From the NCBI GenBank assembly GCA_038380435.1, contig JAWZYU010000020.1, forward strand, positions 38,844,307 to 38,908,306: DNA of 64,000 nt. The letters run 5' to 3'. Under the pieces are notes generated by a model that did not search any database, had not been told where the DNA came from, and saw only the letters and a program-made list of their open reading frames with translations. Made by a program: the position numbers and the translations under genes. Shown in pieces: positions 41,432 through 51,274 of this stretch; position 1 is the stretch's first letter; each line of letters opens with the position of its first letter. The DNA comes from Ryuthela nishihirai. Lineage: Eukaryota; Arthropoda; Arachnida; Araneae; Heptathelidae.

Positions 41432-42715
41432 ATGGGAAAAGCAGCGGACTTAAGTGAGTTTGACAAAGGCCAAATTGTAATGGCCAGACGACTGCGTCAG
41501 AGCATTTCCGAGAGCAAGGCTTGTAGGGTGCTCACGATCAGCCGTGGTTAGTAGCTTCAAAAAGTCCACTTTTTGAAAAAGTGGTCCGAGGAAGGAAAAA
41601 CCACGAACTACTGGCAAGGTGTGGGCCGACCACGACCACAGCTCATCGATGCTAGAGGTGAACGTAGGGTATCCCATATGGTATGTGCCAACAGAAGGGA
41701 TACCGTGGCGCAACTCGTCCGTAACTTGAATGCTGGTGACGGGAGTAATGTGACAACACACAGTACATCGAACCCTGCTGAAAATAGGACTGCGTAGTCG
41801 CAGGCTGCTCTGAGTGCACACGTTAACTTCGGTTTACCGTCGAAAGCGCTACAATGGACACGCGAGCATCAAAACTGGACCTTGAATGATTGGAAGAAGG
41901 TCGTCTGGTCCGATGAATTTCGTTTCCTATTGCACCATGTGGGCTGTCGGGTACGTGTGCGTCATACAACCTGGGGAAGTGTTGTCACCAGGATGCACCG
42001 TGGAACGAAAACAAGGCAGTGGAAGAAGTGTAATGCTTTGGGCAATGTTCTGCTGGGAAACCCTGGGTCCAGTCATTCAGATGCTGGAAACTATGACGTC
42101 TACCACCTACCTAAACATCATTGCACACTAAGAAGATCCTTTCATGGAAATGGTATATCCCTCTAGTAGTGTCTTCTTTCAGCAGGATAATGTGCCATGC
42201 CACATTGTCCGGATTGTTTGAGAATGGTTCACGGAACATGAGGAAGAATTCCAGGTATTGCCCTGGCGTCCAAATCCCCCAGACATCAATCCAATCGAGC
42301 ATCTGTGGTTTGTGTTGGAACAGCATATCCGATCTACGGCGGCTCAACCACTAACTTACAAGAATTAAAGGATCTGCTGGTAACGTGTTGGTACAGTCGC
42401 CGCTCAAAAAAGTATCCGAACGCTATGGTTGATTACAGAATTCAGAAAATATATCTGGCAACGATTTTTTTAGAAATTAGTGATCTGGCAACCTTCGTGT
42501 CACGTGACACGAAGGTTGCCAGATCACTAATTTCTAAAAAAATCGTTGCCAGATATTTTTTCTGAATTTTGTAATCAACGGTAGTGTTCGGATACTTTTT
42601 TGAGCGACTGTACCAGATACCACAAGATACCTTTAAAAACTTGTAGCGTCTTGCTTCGCCAGGTAAGATCTGTTTTGGCAGCACGTAGAGGACCAACATC
42701 ATATTAGGCATGTGG
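41432..42715 (+). pseudogene. Tc1-family transposase pseudogene
   Basis: Starts MGKAADLSEFDKGQIVMARR (helix-turn-helix). It then passes, with frameshifts, through a linker (GRPRPQLI), VVWSDEFRFLL (first catalytic Asp context), GSGRSVMLWAMFCWE, and PDINPIEHLWFVLEQ (third catalytic position). The middle Asp region (FQQDNVPCH-like) is also visible around 42178-42200. After LKDLLVTCWY the frame is cut by the MITE at 42394-42610, and the last residues resume beyond it. Multiple frame changes make it inactive. Confidence 0.85.
42394..42610. mobile_element. Palindromic MITE, copy 3 (217 bp)
   Basis: Flanked by TA at 42392-42393 and 42611-42612. Terminal CAGTCGCCGCTCAAAAAAGT (two to three extra bases against copy 2) and inverse CAGTCGCTCAAAAAAGTATC. 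Almost perfectly palindromic about GTGTCACGTGACAC. Inserted near the 3' end of the Tc1 transposase frame. Confidence 0.95.
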
Positions 42716-42741
42716 TCATAATGTTTTGGCTCTTCAGTGTA

Positions 42742-43955
42742 AGTCAATCCATCAATTTTCATGTGTGGCGAAGTTCTAATAGTTGGGACGAAACTAATAA
42801 CAACTTGTACGTTATCCATTATAGTGCTACATTTGCGTGCCATGTGTTCATTGCAACCAACATGTTCACATTATCAATGTGTGAAATTTAGTAAGTAATG
42901 ACTGAAATTTGCTTTGTCATCAGCTGCACTTTTCTGCTAAGAATTGTTTTAAATCGTATAGATGAAACGAATTATTATTGAGAGGAATAAAGACTATTCT
43001 TATATACTGAGTAAAAGAAAAAAATTCTTTCTAAAGTAATATACTTAAAAGCCAAAATAAAATTTATCGAATTTCATTTAATTTTAAAATGAAAAAAAAT
43101 GATGTCAAAATAATAAGAAATATGCAGATTTGATTTAGTTATTTAAAAGTTCTAAGCAATCTAAAATTTGATAGTCCATTTCGTGAAAAACAAACATGAG
43201 TTTCTTAGTCAAAAATATATTAAAAAAAGTTTAAATTACATTCAAGGACTTCAAACTTTTGCGAAGACAGAGCTGTTATCGCCTTTAATTTTATAAGTAA
43301 AATTTTATAAAAATTTTGCGTTTTTGAAACAGAAATTTACTTGTCAGAGAGTTGAGGATAAACCTTTCCCCCTTGCATCAAGTTATTAACCTTCCAGCCC
43401 TGTAGGAGACAATTCCGACCATCAACATGGGGGAAAGTAATCCAACAAGCATCGATTAACTGTCAAGAGGAGATGTTCACGTGCATGAACAGCTCCCAAC
43501 GTAATCGGTTTAACGCTTACAAATTCAGTTTCCTTGATGTTCAGAGAAGTTTAAGTCTTGACGTGCCAGACTTTCTCCATTCCTTGAATCAAGAAGTCCA
43601 TTTTCAGGTGTCACTCACCGATACTGCATGGCTTCGCGATTCAAGCAGCGTTGCGGAAAATTTCCGAAATTGTTCAGGATGAAAGCCGAAGAGAGAAAGG
43701 GAGAAGTTTGAATGCGAATGGATAAGTTATTTTAGCCTGGACACCACATTTCCATCTTATACGACTTTATATTTGTTACTTAGTTTGATTTTGGAAAGAG
43801 TTGGAAGCAATCGCAGGATTTTAGAGTAGAGAATTGTTAGCGTTGTTAGTTGCATTCATTTGAACCATGTCTTTAAGGCGCAACACATCACTTGCTAGAC
43901 AGAGCAATAGAAAACACTTTCTTTAATCTTGAAATTACGCTATGGCTACACTTCA
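42742..43955. other. Unassigned sequence
   Basis: AT-rich to about 43330, then more mixed. Open frame 43473-43682 (+, 69 residues) is unrecognised. No repeat families detected. Confidence 0.4.
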
Positions 43956-43957
43956 GA

Positions 43958-44620
43958 GTGGAGAAAGGTGGGCACAATCGGTGACGTGGCAGGCTCGTAA
44001 TCTGCAACTACCATTTTCGAGTGCGCACTGTGTCAACTTTGAGATTTATTTCCGCTAAATCTCACATTACCTCTGTGACAAAGGGGAAACCGACAAATTT
44101 GAAAAGACCCCAGTCCATGGGATGGGACGTTAAGCCGTGGTCCCTGTGTTCAAGAGAGCTATACCCTGTGCAGTTATCTCCGCAAAAATCCCCGCACTGC
44201 CCACGGTCAGTAGGGGACACCGATGGGCTTGGAAAGGCCGCCGTCCGTCGTATGGGACGTTACGCCGTGGCCCCGTGTGCGGGAGAGCCATACCCTGTGC
44301 ACGTTAAAGAACACGCTGGATGGCCTTGACGGGAGGCTACCATCTGTTTCCCAACAGCTGTTCCAGTGGGTCCCCTCCCCCCAACATTCTCTGAGCCTTC
44401 GGGGTCCCATGTGACCTGGCCATTTAGCTCATGGTGTGCAAAAAAGTGCCACTCAGAGGTAAAAAACAACCCTGTGCACATTAAAAATATGTTTAACGAG
44501 ATATTTCTATCTGTCACCTAACATGTGTCCAGTGCATCCCATTTCTCAACCTCCTCTGAGCCGTTGCAATCCTTAAGATGTGTCCATTTACTCTCCTGTG
44601 TGGATTAAATGATAAACGTC
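43958..44620 (+). mobile_element. SINE-A, old copy split by SINE-A
   Basis: Left part 43958-44172 (GGTGGGCACAATCGGTGACG head, GGGATGGGACGTTAAGCCG, ATACCCTGTGCA). Right part from 44469 (ACCCTGTGCACATTAAAAAT) to a decayed 3' end. Confidence 0.8.
44173..44468 (+). mobile_element. SINE-A inserted into SINE-A, 5'-truncated
   Basis: Begins at GTTATCTCCGCAAAAATCC; the tRNA head is absent. It ends GAGGTAAAAAACA. Flanks ACCCTGTGCA at 44163-44172 and 44469-44478. Same orientation as its host copy. Confidence 0.9.
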
Positions 44621-44764
44621 TTGGAGTGTTGCACAAAAAAAAAATCCATGCGCTGGAAACGTGCTACTCAGGGATAAAAAAAGAATAAAACTAAAGTAGC
44701 ATCTTAGAAGAGAAAACACTTTAATATATCCTAAATATGTTTTATAAATAAAATAATAATAATA

Positions 44765-45486
44765 AGGTTTGGTTATAAACAGAGAGAAAACTAAAGTGAT
44801 GAAAATTGGTCAGGCAGGCTGTGATTCAGTTAATCTGAATGGTTGCCGTCTTAAGCTGGTGTCACAGTTTAATTATCTTGGGAGCTATGTAACTGATACT
44901 GGTGATGTGCGGCATGAGATTAACAGACGAATAGGTATTGCTGCCGGGACTTTTAAGAATCTATGGAGATTGTGGAGAAATAGGCGTATACACCTAAAGA
45001 CTAAAATTAGACTGTATAATAGTTTGGTTCTTTCTAGGGTTAGTTATGGTAGTGAAACTTGGACGCTGTGTAAGCAAGATAACAGGAAACTAGATGCTTT
45101 TGATTCTAGATGCTTACGCAGTATCTTGGGTATTAGGTAGTTTAACTTTGTAACTAATGATGAGGTTAGGCAAAGGAGTCTGCAACCTCCTTTAAGCAGC
45201 ATATTTTGTGCAGAGAGAGACTCCGCTGGTTTGGCCATGTTGCCCGTATGGATAATTATAGATTGGCGAATAGGGTTATGAACAGTGTGCCTAGAGGCCT
45301 CAGAAGGAGGGGGAGACCTAGGATGCGGTGGGCAGACAATGTCAAACAGGACCTTGTTAGAATTGGTGTACAGTGGCCAGATGCAGCAGATGTAGCTCAG
45401 GACAGATATGCTTGGAGAATTAAACTGCGCGGTCTGGTTGGACCTCCATAGCCCATGGCTGCTTGAGGATGATGATGATGATGATG
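44765..45486 (+). pseudogene. RTE-type LINE, 5'-truncated, C-terminal part of ORF2
   Basis: Encodes the end of the reverse-transcriptase polyprotein: VINREKTKVMKIGQ, QFNYLGSYVTDTGD, RLYNSLVLSRVSYGSETWTL, SRCLRSILGIR, then frameshifts, RERLRWFGHVARM, RRRGRPRMRWADNV and GLVGPP before the stop. A very short 3' UTR ends GGCTGCTTGAGG plus a GAT repeat, typical of RTE elements. Possible TSD AAATATGTTTT at 44733-44743 and 45487-45497, with ~20 extra AT bases at the 5' junction. A frameshift near 45138 breaks the frame. Confidence 0.9.
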
Positions 45487-45490
45487 AAAT

Positions 45491-45879
45491 ATGTTTTCAA
45501 GTTATAAGGGATTTAGGATAAAAATTCGTAAATTATGCTATACTCCCTAAAGTATTCGAACATAATCATGGTGTTGGAAATAAGTTATAGATATCAAGCT
45601 TCCTGCTTAAGTTCTGATTCATTCGCCACAGGAAAGTTTCTGAAACAGCAAACGTTTAAGGTCACCAATATAAGAATTTTTCTGAAAATTTAATTAGAAC
45701 CGAAATAATAGCTCTCATGTCAGGCAGTCTGCTTTAATAAGCCTATTTTGCATAAATTTGTCGAATAAGTCGCTCACATATTCATATACTCACTCATTAT
45801 AAAAGAAAAATTTGGAAATAGCACGCTGCTATAACTTTGTTAATTTTTTTATATACCCATGAATTTCCATAACACCTTT
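45491..45879. other. Unassigned AT-rich sequence
   Basis: Nothing supported. Confidence 0.4.
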
Positions 45880-46145
45880 CCCCCCCGTGACTTTCCATAA
45901 GGGAAAAGTGACACAATCGGTCGGAAAAAGTTAAAACGGGGGGAGAAAAGAGCAAGAGAATTTCCATTACAATATAAAGTTTTGTCTTTCATTTTACAGG
46001 TTATTAAAATTTCATGAAAATGGCCAAATATGCACAAGTTTAATGCTTTTTTAGCCGCCAGTACTTACCAGCATTCTTTATTGGGGGGGGGGGATTCTCT
46101 GATCCATGGATTTTCCCCTCCCCCCTCCTTAGATCCGACCCTGGG
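45880..46145 (-). repeat. Unclassified dispersed repeat U, copy 4 (longest)
   Basis: Reverse complement: GGGTCGGATCTAAGGAGGGG, a C run, AATGCTGGTAAGTACTGGCG, AGCATTAAACTTGTGCATAT, then GTAATGGAAATTCTCTTGC and CCGATTGTGTCAC. Shares motif order with copies 1-3. Confidence 0.6.
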
Positions 46146-46431
46146 TTAAACATTCTGCTGTTGTGTTGTCTCACTCTTCCCCTGTTTTTCTTCAGCTAAA
46201 CTATCAAACCAAAGATTCCTATAAGAATTCAACTGATCCTTTATATATTTATTCGCAAACATCAGTCTAGTGAAGTCTTCATCATGGAAGGGAAGTTAAA
46301 AAACTTTCCCTTCAGCTGAGGTACATACAAATAACTTCACCATAGATGACTAAATGGGATTTCACATTTGGCTTTTGTTTTTCCAAACCTAGGGTTCCTA
46401 TTTTTTTAGTAAATTTGTCTCATTTATATAA
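46146..46431. other. Unassigned sequence
   Basis: Nothing supported. Confidence 0.35.
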
Positions 46432-46776
46432 CTGGGCTATTTTACCTCTGAGCGGCACTTTTTCGAACACAATGGGCTAAATGGTCAGATCACAAGGACC
46501 CCAAGGACTCGGAGAAGGTTGGGTGAAGAGAACCCACTGGACTGTTAGGAGATAGATACACGTTTTCCATCAAGGCCATCCAGTATGTTCTTTAACTTGC
46601 ACAGGATATGGCTCTCTTGCACACGGGCCACTGCTTAACATCCCATCCAACAACGATGACCTATCCCAGCCTAAAGGCATCCCTTTTTTACTGAGGGCAG
46701 TTAGGGATTAGCGGAGATACCTCTCAACCCTGATACTGTTGTCACTTGAACCGGAGAACCAACTGAACCACTCCAT
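46432..46776 (-). mobile_element. SINE-A, diverged
   Basis: CTATTTTACCTCTGAGCGGC, TATGTTCTTTAACTTGCACAG, TTAACATCCCATCC and a decayed head (CTTGAACCGGAGAACC). Confidence 0.85.
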
Positions 46777-46839
46777 TCTTGTAGTCTTTGACTCCTCAAT
46801 GAAAGTGGATCCAATTTCGATAAAAGGGATTATGTGCTT

Positions 46840-47340
46840 AGCTGCCAGATGCTGCTTTTCTTTTGATTTGTATGGGCTTAGTATCCAGGTGCTCCATTTT
46901 GTTTGATTGGAATGGGATTAGTTTCCAGGTGCTCCATTTTCCTTTGATTTGGATGGGATTAATTGCTGGGTGCTCCATTTTGCTTTGATTCGGATGGTAT
47001 TAGTTGCAGAATGCTCCATTTTGCTTTGATTTGTATTGGATTAGTTGCCGGTACTCCATTTTGCATTGATTTGGATGGAATTAGGTGTCAGGTGTTCTAT
47101 TTTGTTACGATTTGTATTGGCTTAGCTGCCAGGTGCTGCATTTTGTTTTGATTTATATGAGCTTAGTTTCCAGTGCTCCATTTTGTTTGATTTATATGAA
47201 CTTAGCTTCCAGTGTTACGGCATGTGTGAGAGCTTAGTTTCCTGGTGTTCCATTTTATTTAGATTTAAATAGGCTTAGTTGCCAAGTGCTCCATTTTGTT
47301 ATGATTCGTAGAGGTTTAGCTGTCGGGCGTTTCATTTTAT
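46840..47340. repeat. 41-bp tandem repeat, about 12 copies
   Basis: GCTCCATTTTG begins at about 46891, 46931, 46972 and 47013 and continues at ~41-bp steps, with GATTTGGATGGGATTAGTTG between. Divergence rises toward both ends. Confidence 0.95.
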
Positions 47341-47760
47341 GATCCGATCTTTGTTATCTGTTGCACCACCCTCAGGTCGTCGCCACTGATTCCATTCATC
47401 AACAAAGCCCCCTCTGTCAACTCTCAAAAATAATAAAAATAAAAGTCCCATTCTCAATAAAACAGCAATGACACAGAACGATTGATTTGCATCGGCCTAG
47501 TAAGCTGCAGGGGCAAACCATCGACACAGTCACAAGTTTTCGAAGCAATAAAAAAGAGAGGTACAGACAGAGTGAGCTAAGAGAAGGAAAAGAAAAAAAA
47601 AGAGCAAAAAGGGAGCTCTCGATAAGGTTCTGCCATGAAGAGGTCGAATTCTCGATAAATCCGAAGTAAGTGGTGGTGATGGCAATCAGTCAGGAAAGAA
47701 CGGAAAGGGACACAGCGAAAAGTTCGAATCTCGGCAATCCTTCAAACGTAAGCTAAGATA
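47341..47760. other. Unassigned sequence
   Basis: No repeat or gene supported. Confidence 0.35.
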
Positions 47761-47800
47761 TCGATTATGCCGACCGGGTGGCGACGTCCTTTCCTCTTAC

Positions 47801-48075
47801 CCCACCAGAAGCGGTGATCTATTCCACTTACGGATATAGCTGCCAATACCCACTCTGAAAGAGCAGGAACGGAGTCGGGGAGGTGTAGCCTTCTTCCTTG
47901 AGGAGAGGGCGGGGGAGCGGTGAAACAGGGATGACGACTCCGGGGTGCAGCGGAGAACGCTCGCGTTAAAGGTCTCGGCCGTTTCCATCGTTTCGCTTCT
48001 GCAGCAAACCATCCTCCTCTGAATTACTTCCTTTTCTCTCTCTCTCTGTGTGTGCGCCTCAATTTCAGAAGGCAT
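47801..48075 (-). CDS. Candidate first coding exon, unrecognised product
   Basis: A GC-richer single-copy segment carries a 92-codon minus-strand frame beginning MPSEIEAHTQRERE and ending SPLLVG. Just before the stop, the minus strand reads CTGGTGGGGTAAGAGG, a good splice-donor match (G/GTAAGA), so the frame could leave the exon before its stop. Upstream (plus-strand 48116-48123) is TGACGTCA, and a GA/CT dinucleotide tract lies at 48030-48050. The peptide has no domain I know. It may be chance. Confidence 0.2.
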
Positions 48076-48115
48076 CGTCTCTCTACGTGAAACCTTTCTT
48101 TTGACTTTACTCGCA

Positions 48116-48123
48116 TGACGTCA
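48116..48123. promoter_or_regulatory. CRE-like palindrome TGACGTCA
   Basis: Perfect 8-bp CRE/ATF consensus in a GC-richer unique region, about 40 bp upstream of the candidate minus-strand frame. One such 8-mer can arise by chance in a window of this size. Confidence 0.25.
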
Positions 48124-48464
48124 CAGTCCAGTGAACCACATCCCACTTTGGGGAAAAGATTCGTTTGTTTTATTGCTTTATTTTATTTTTATCTCTCTTT
48201 TAAAAGTCCTTCTCAATGGAGAGATGATGACTTGAATTGAGAAATCTTTCGTTAACGTTGTGCATTATTTTACATTTCTTTGAAAAAATAATAATTTGAT
48301 TTTTTTAAAAATTTTTTCGAGTTTTTAAATTTAATTGTTTTATGTCATATCTTTTTTTACACATTTTTGGAGTTGGGGTTTTCTTTCTTGCTAAGCTTGA
48401 AATTGTAAATTTGCATATGAATTAATTCAATTTTGCTTCTAAAACTAAAGGGAGTTTTCCGAGT
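48124..48464. other. Unassigned AT-rich sequence
   Basis: Nothing supported. Confidence 0.4.
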
Positions 48465-48890
48465 TGGGGCGTTTTACCTCTGAGAGGTCCTTTTTTTGCA
48501 CACAATGAGCTAAATGGCCAGGTTACAAGGATCCCAAGGGCTCAAGGAAGAGGACCCACTGAGCAGCTGTTAAGAGATAGACGATAACCCCCCAGATATT
48601 GATGGGGGCCTAGAGTGAGACAGAATTATCTCTTGATCGTTCTGTCTCATTCAAGGCCACCCACAGTGTTCTTTAACGTGCACAAGGTATGGCTCTCCCG
48701 CACACGGAACCACGGCTTAACTTCTAATGTGACGGGCGGCGGTTTTCTAAGGCCATCGGTATCACCTACTGACCGAGAGCAGGGGGGGGGGGAGTTTTTC
48801 AGACGTAAATCTCAATGCTGGCCCAAACAGGACTAGAATCTGGGAAATGCAGGTTACGAGTGTCTAGTCATCAACTACCTCACAGAATCC
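48465..48890 (-). mobile_element. SINE-A, diverged, with small hairpin insertion
   Basis: GTTTTACCTCTGAGAGGTCC to TAGAATCTGGGAAATGCAGG. Near 48613-48650 it carries extra sequence GAGTGAGACAGAATTATC / TCGTTCTGTCTCATTC, an imperfect inverted pair absent from other copies. Also a G run at 48784-48793. Confidence 0.85.
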
Positions 48891-48964
48891 CCCACGAGTT
48901 AGGAACTGTTCTCCATGAAACGTGAACTAGGATCTCCCCAGGAATCATGTCAACCTTCCATGAC

Positions 48965-49210
48965 CAAATGGAAGGATGTTAGGAGGCAGATGGAAGTCTC
49001 CCATTAAAACCATTCAGCGTGTTCTTTAACGTGCACAGATATGACAATTATATACAGGACAAAGGCTTAATGTTCCATCAGTCAGACGGCGGCCTTTCCA
49101 AATCCAAGGTGTCCCCTTTCTCCTCGGGGTCAGGATGGGGTTTAGCTGAGATAAATCTCAAGGGTGGACAAGTTGGTCCTCGAACCTAGGAATTGCAGAT
49201 GACCAGGCAA
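48965..49210 (-). mobile_element. SINE-A fragment, older
   Basis: GTTCTTTAACGTGCACAGAT, GACGGCGGCCTTTCC, GATAAATCTCAAGG and TCCTCGAACCTAGGAATTG. The 3' end is missing. Confidence 0.75.
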
Positions 49211-49640
49211 AGACAAAGTACGCAGATGGTTTTTTTGGAGCCTGTGCTCAACCACTGTGCCGATTATGTGGAGAAATAACCCTTTTTTTTCTGCATTCTT
49301 TTTTGTTAAAGACGCGTAATTACAATAAGCAGAGACCCTTAACATTCGCGAGATTCGTACATTCGTAATTTCTTTTTTTGATTTCTATTTAAACAATTTA
49401 ACCATTATTTGACTAATTTTAAGTCATTTGTGAAGTTCCTTTTATGAATACAATGAGATGAAAAATATAAGTATGATAAATGATCCGCGACATTCGTAAC
49501 TTACTACACATAATCCAGTCATACACAATGGAAATGATTGAATATGACCTTACCGAGCTCATTATTTCGGAGAGCAAGAAAGAAAAAAATATAAGTTGAA
49601 AAATTTAAAAACTACCTATCTTTTATATCTATATCTATAT
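49211..49640. other. Unassigned AT-rich sequence
   Basis: Nothing supported. Confidence 0.4.
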
Positions 49641-49846
49641 GGTCCTAAAAAGTAGAAAATAAACCTAAAGTATATCGATTGTGCAATCAGTCACCGAGTT
49701 CGTATTCGCTTCAAAGGAAGATAGAGCGCCGACAATCTTGTCGAGTACTTTAATCGGTGCCTTATCTTCCTTCGAAGCGAATACGAACTCAGTGACTGAT
49801 TACACTATCGTTATGCTTTAGGTTTACTTTCTACCTTTTAGAGCCC
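49641..49846. mobile_element. Fold-back element, ~80-bp arms
   Basis: Left arm from GGTCCTAAAAAGTAGAAAAT to CAAAGGAAGATA; right arm from TATCTTCCTTCGAAGC to CTACCTTTTAGAGCCC. The arms are mutual reverse complements with few mismatches and a ~38-bp unpaired centre (GCGCCGACAATCTTGTCGAG). TAT on each side may be the target duplication. Unrelated in sequence to the CAGTCGCTC MITEs. No coding capacity. Confidence 0.85.
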
Positions 49847-49936
49847 TATGGGAAGGTAGGTATTTTTTAATTTTTTTTTTGTTTTCATTAAAAGCACCTA
49901 CCTTCCAAAACTTTGATATATGACTCATAAACATCG

Positions 49937-50186
49937 TATCTCCGCAAAATTCCCCGCCCTGCCTACGGTCAGTAGGGGACACCGATGAGCGGGAGAGCCA
50001 TACCCTGTGCACGTTAAAGAACACGCTGGATGGCCTTGACGGGAGGCTACCATCTGTCTCCCAACAGCTGTTCCAGTGGGTCCCCTCCCCCAACCTTCTT
50101 TGAGCCTTCGGGGTCCATGTGACCTGGCCATTTAGCCCATGGTGTGCAAAAAAGTGCCGCTCAGAGGTAAAACAACCCAATCAACC
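49937..50186 (+). mobile_element. SINE-A, truncated and internally deleted, 11-bp TSD
   Basis: Plus strand from TATCTCCGCAAAATTCC, with ~52 bp missing between GACACCGATG and AGCGGGAGAGCC. Perfect flanks CATAAACATCG at 49926-49936 and 50187-50197. Confidence 0.95.
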
Positions 50187-50239
50187 CATAAACATCGAGC
50201 ACACTTTCACCCTTTTGGAGACACGTTTGAAGTAGCCCA

Positions 50240-50540
50240 CCACATTGGAGCCGTCACAAGCTTTAATTTGAGATACGACTGGTTAAACGAACCCTCGAAA
50301 ACGGCCCCCTCCTATTTTATCAGGGGGGAATAGTGGGGACGAAATTCTAAATATTTTGCGACCGTCATTATATGAGCTTTCATTTGACACCAAACTCATA
50401 ATTATAGACCCTTGCGTTCGGAAATATAGTAGAACGACTTTCACATTTCCTATTTTTTAGGGAGAAAGAAATCACGGGGGTCAATTTTTCATAGCTTACG
50501 ACACTCCCTGCGTCACAAGCTTTCATTTGACCCATAAATC
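50240..50540. repeat. Three spaced copies of ACAAGCTTTCATTTGA
   Basis: GTCACAAGCTTTAATTTGAG at about 50253, GAGCTTTCATTTGACACC near 50374 and GTCACAAGCTTTCATTTGAC near 50513, roughly 120-140 bp apart, each followed by unrelated AT-rich sequence. Suggests a diverged ~130-bp tandem unit or an unrecognised element. Confidence 0.5.
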
Positions 50541-50870
50541 ATTATGTTTATGGTGGAGCAACCTTTTGTCAAATCCGCAAACCGAACCACCGATTCAAAG
50601 CCAAAAGCAATAGGAAGTTAGGTAAAAAGAGGTTGCCGTAATGGCTATGCTCAACCTCAAAGCGTTCAAAGAAATTATAAAATTTCAGCGAAAGTTGATA
50701 GACGAATGCTACCTGGTTTAGTGGTTAGCATATTTGACTACAAAGAACAGTGGGCTTGTGTAAATGTTTGGGTTGTATGAGAAAACAGGACAAGCCTAAC
50801 ATTTCTTCTAGACTATCTCCGTCTTTTGTGTAGGGAAGTACCATCTTTCATTTTTTTAAACAAAATGGTG
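50541..50870. other. Unassigned sequence
   Basis: A tRNA-head-like phrase (CTGGTTTAGTGGTTAGCATA) near 50710 may be a worn SINE head. Nothing firmer. Confidence 0.3.
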
Positions 50871-50871
50871 G

Positions 50872-51213
50872 GTTGGGTTGGGTTGTTTTACCTCTGAGCG
50901 GCACTTTTTTGCACACCATGGGTTAAATGGCCAGGTCACATGGATCCCGAAGGCTCAGAGAAGGTTGGGGGAGGGGACCCACTGGAACAGCTGTTGGGAG
51001 ACAGATGGTAACCTCCCGTCAAGGCCATCCAGCGTGTTCTTTAACGTGCACAGGGTATGGCTCTCCCGCACACGGGGCCACGGCTTAACGTCCCATCCGA
51101 CGGACGGCGGCCTTTCCAAGCCCATCGGTGTCCCCTACTGACCGTGGGCAGGGCGAGGAATTTTTGCAGAGATAAATCTCAACGCTGACCCAGCTGGGAC
51201 TCGAACCTGGGAA
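50872..51213 (-). mobile_element. SINE-A lacking its tRNA head
   Basis: Near-consensus minus-strand copy up to the B box (GGGACTCGAACCTGGGAAG), after which the head is lost. Downstream to 51270 are three short plus-strand pieces of SINE-A 3' end (GTGCCGCTCAGAG repeated), apparently an older inverted copy and a rearranged junction. Confidence 0.9.
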
Positions 51214-51274
51214 GTATCTGCCGCTCAGAGTGCCGCTCAGAGCAAAATGTGCCGCTCAGAGGTAAAACTACCCA

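Larger units (their letters stand above)
41285..42739 (+). mobile_element. Tc1-family DNA transposon, interrupted by MITE
   Basis: Terminal inverted repeats CACCGAAGAGCCAAAACATT and, inverted, CACTGAAGAGCCAAAACATT, each next to TA (41283-41284 and 42740-42741). Without the 217-bp MITE and its duplicated TA it is about 1.24 kb, a normal size for Tc1-type elements. The inner ends also match (TGTGACCATCGC against TATGACCACATG). Confidence 0.95.

Noticed and set aside
42305..42565. Conserved peptide YPNAMVDYRIQK (also at 15330-15551 and 42442-42843)
   Set aside because: It is the translation of the palindromic MITE, readable on both strands because of the symmetry; no transposase motif.
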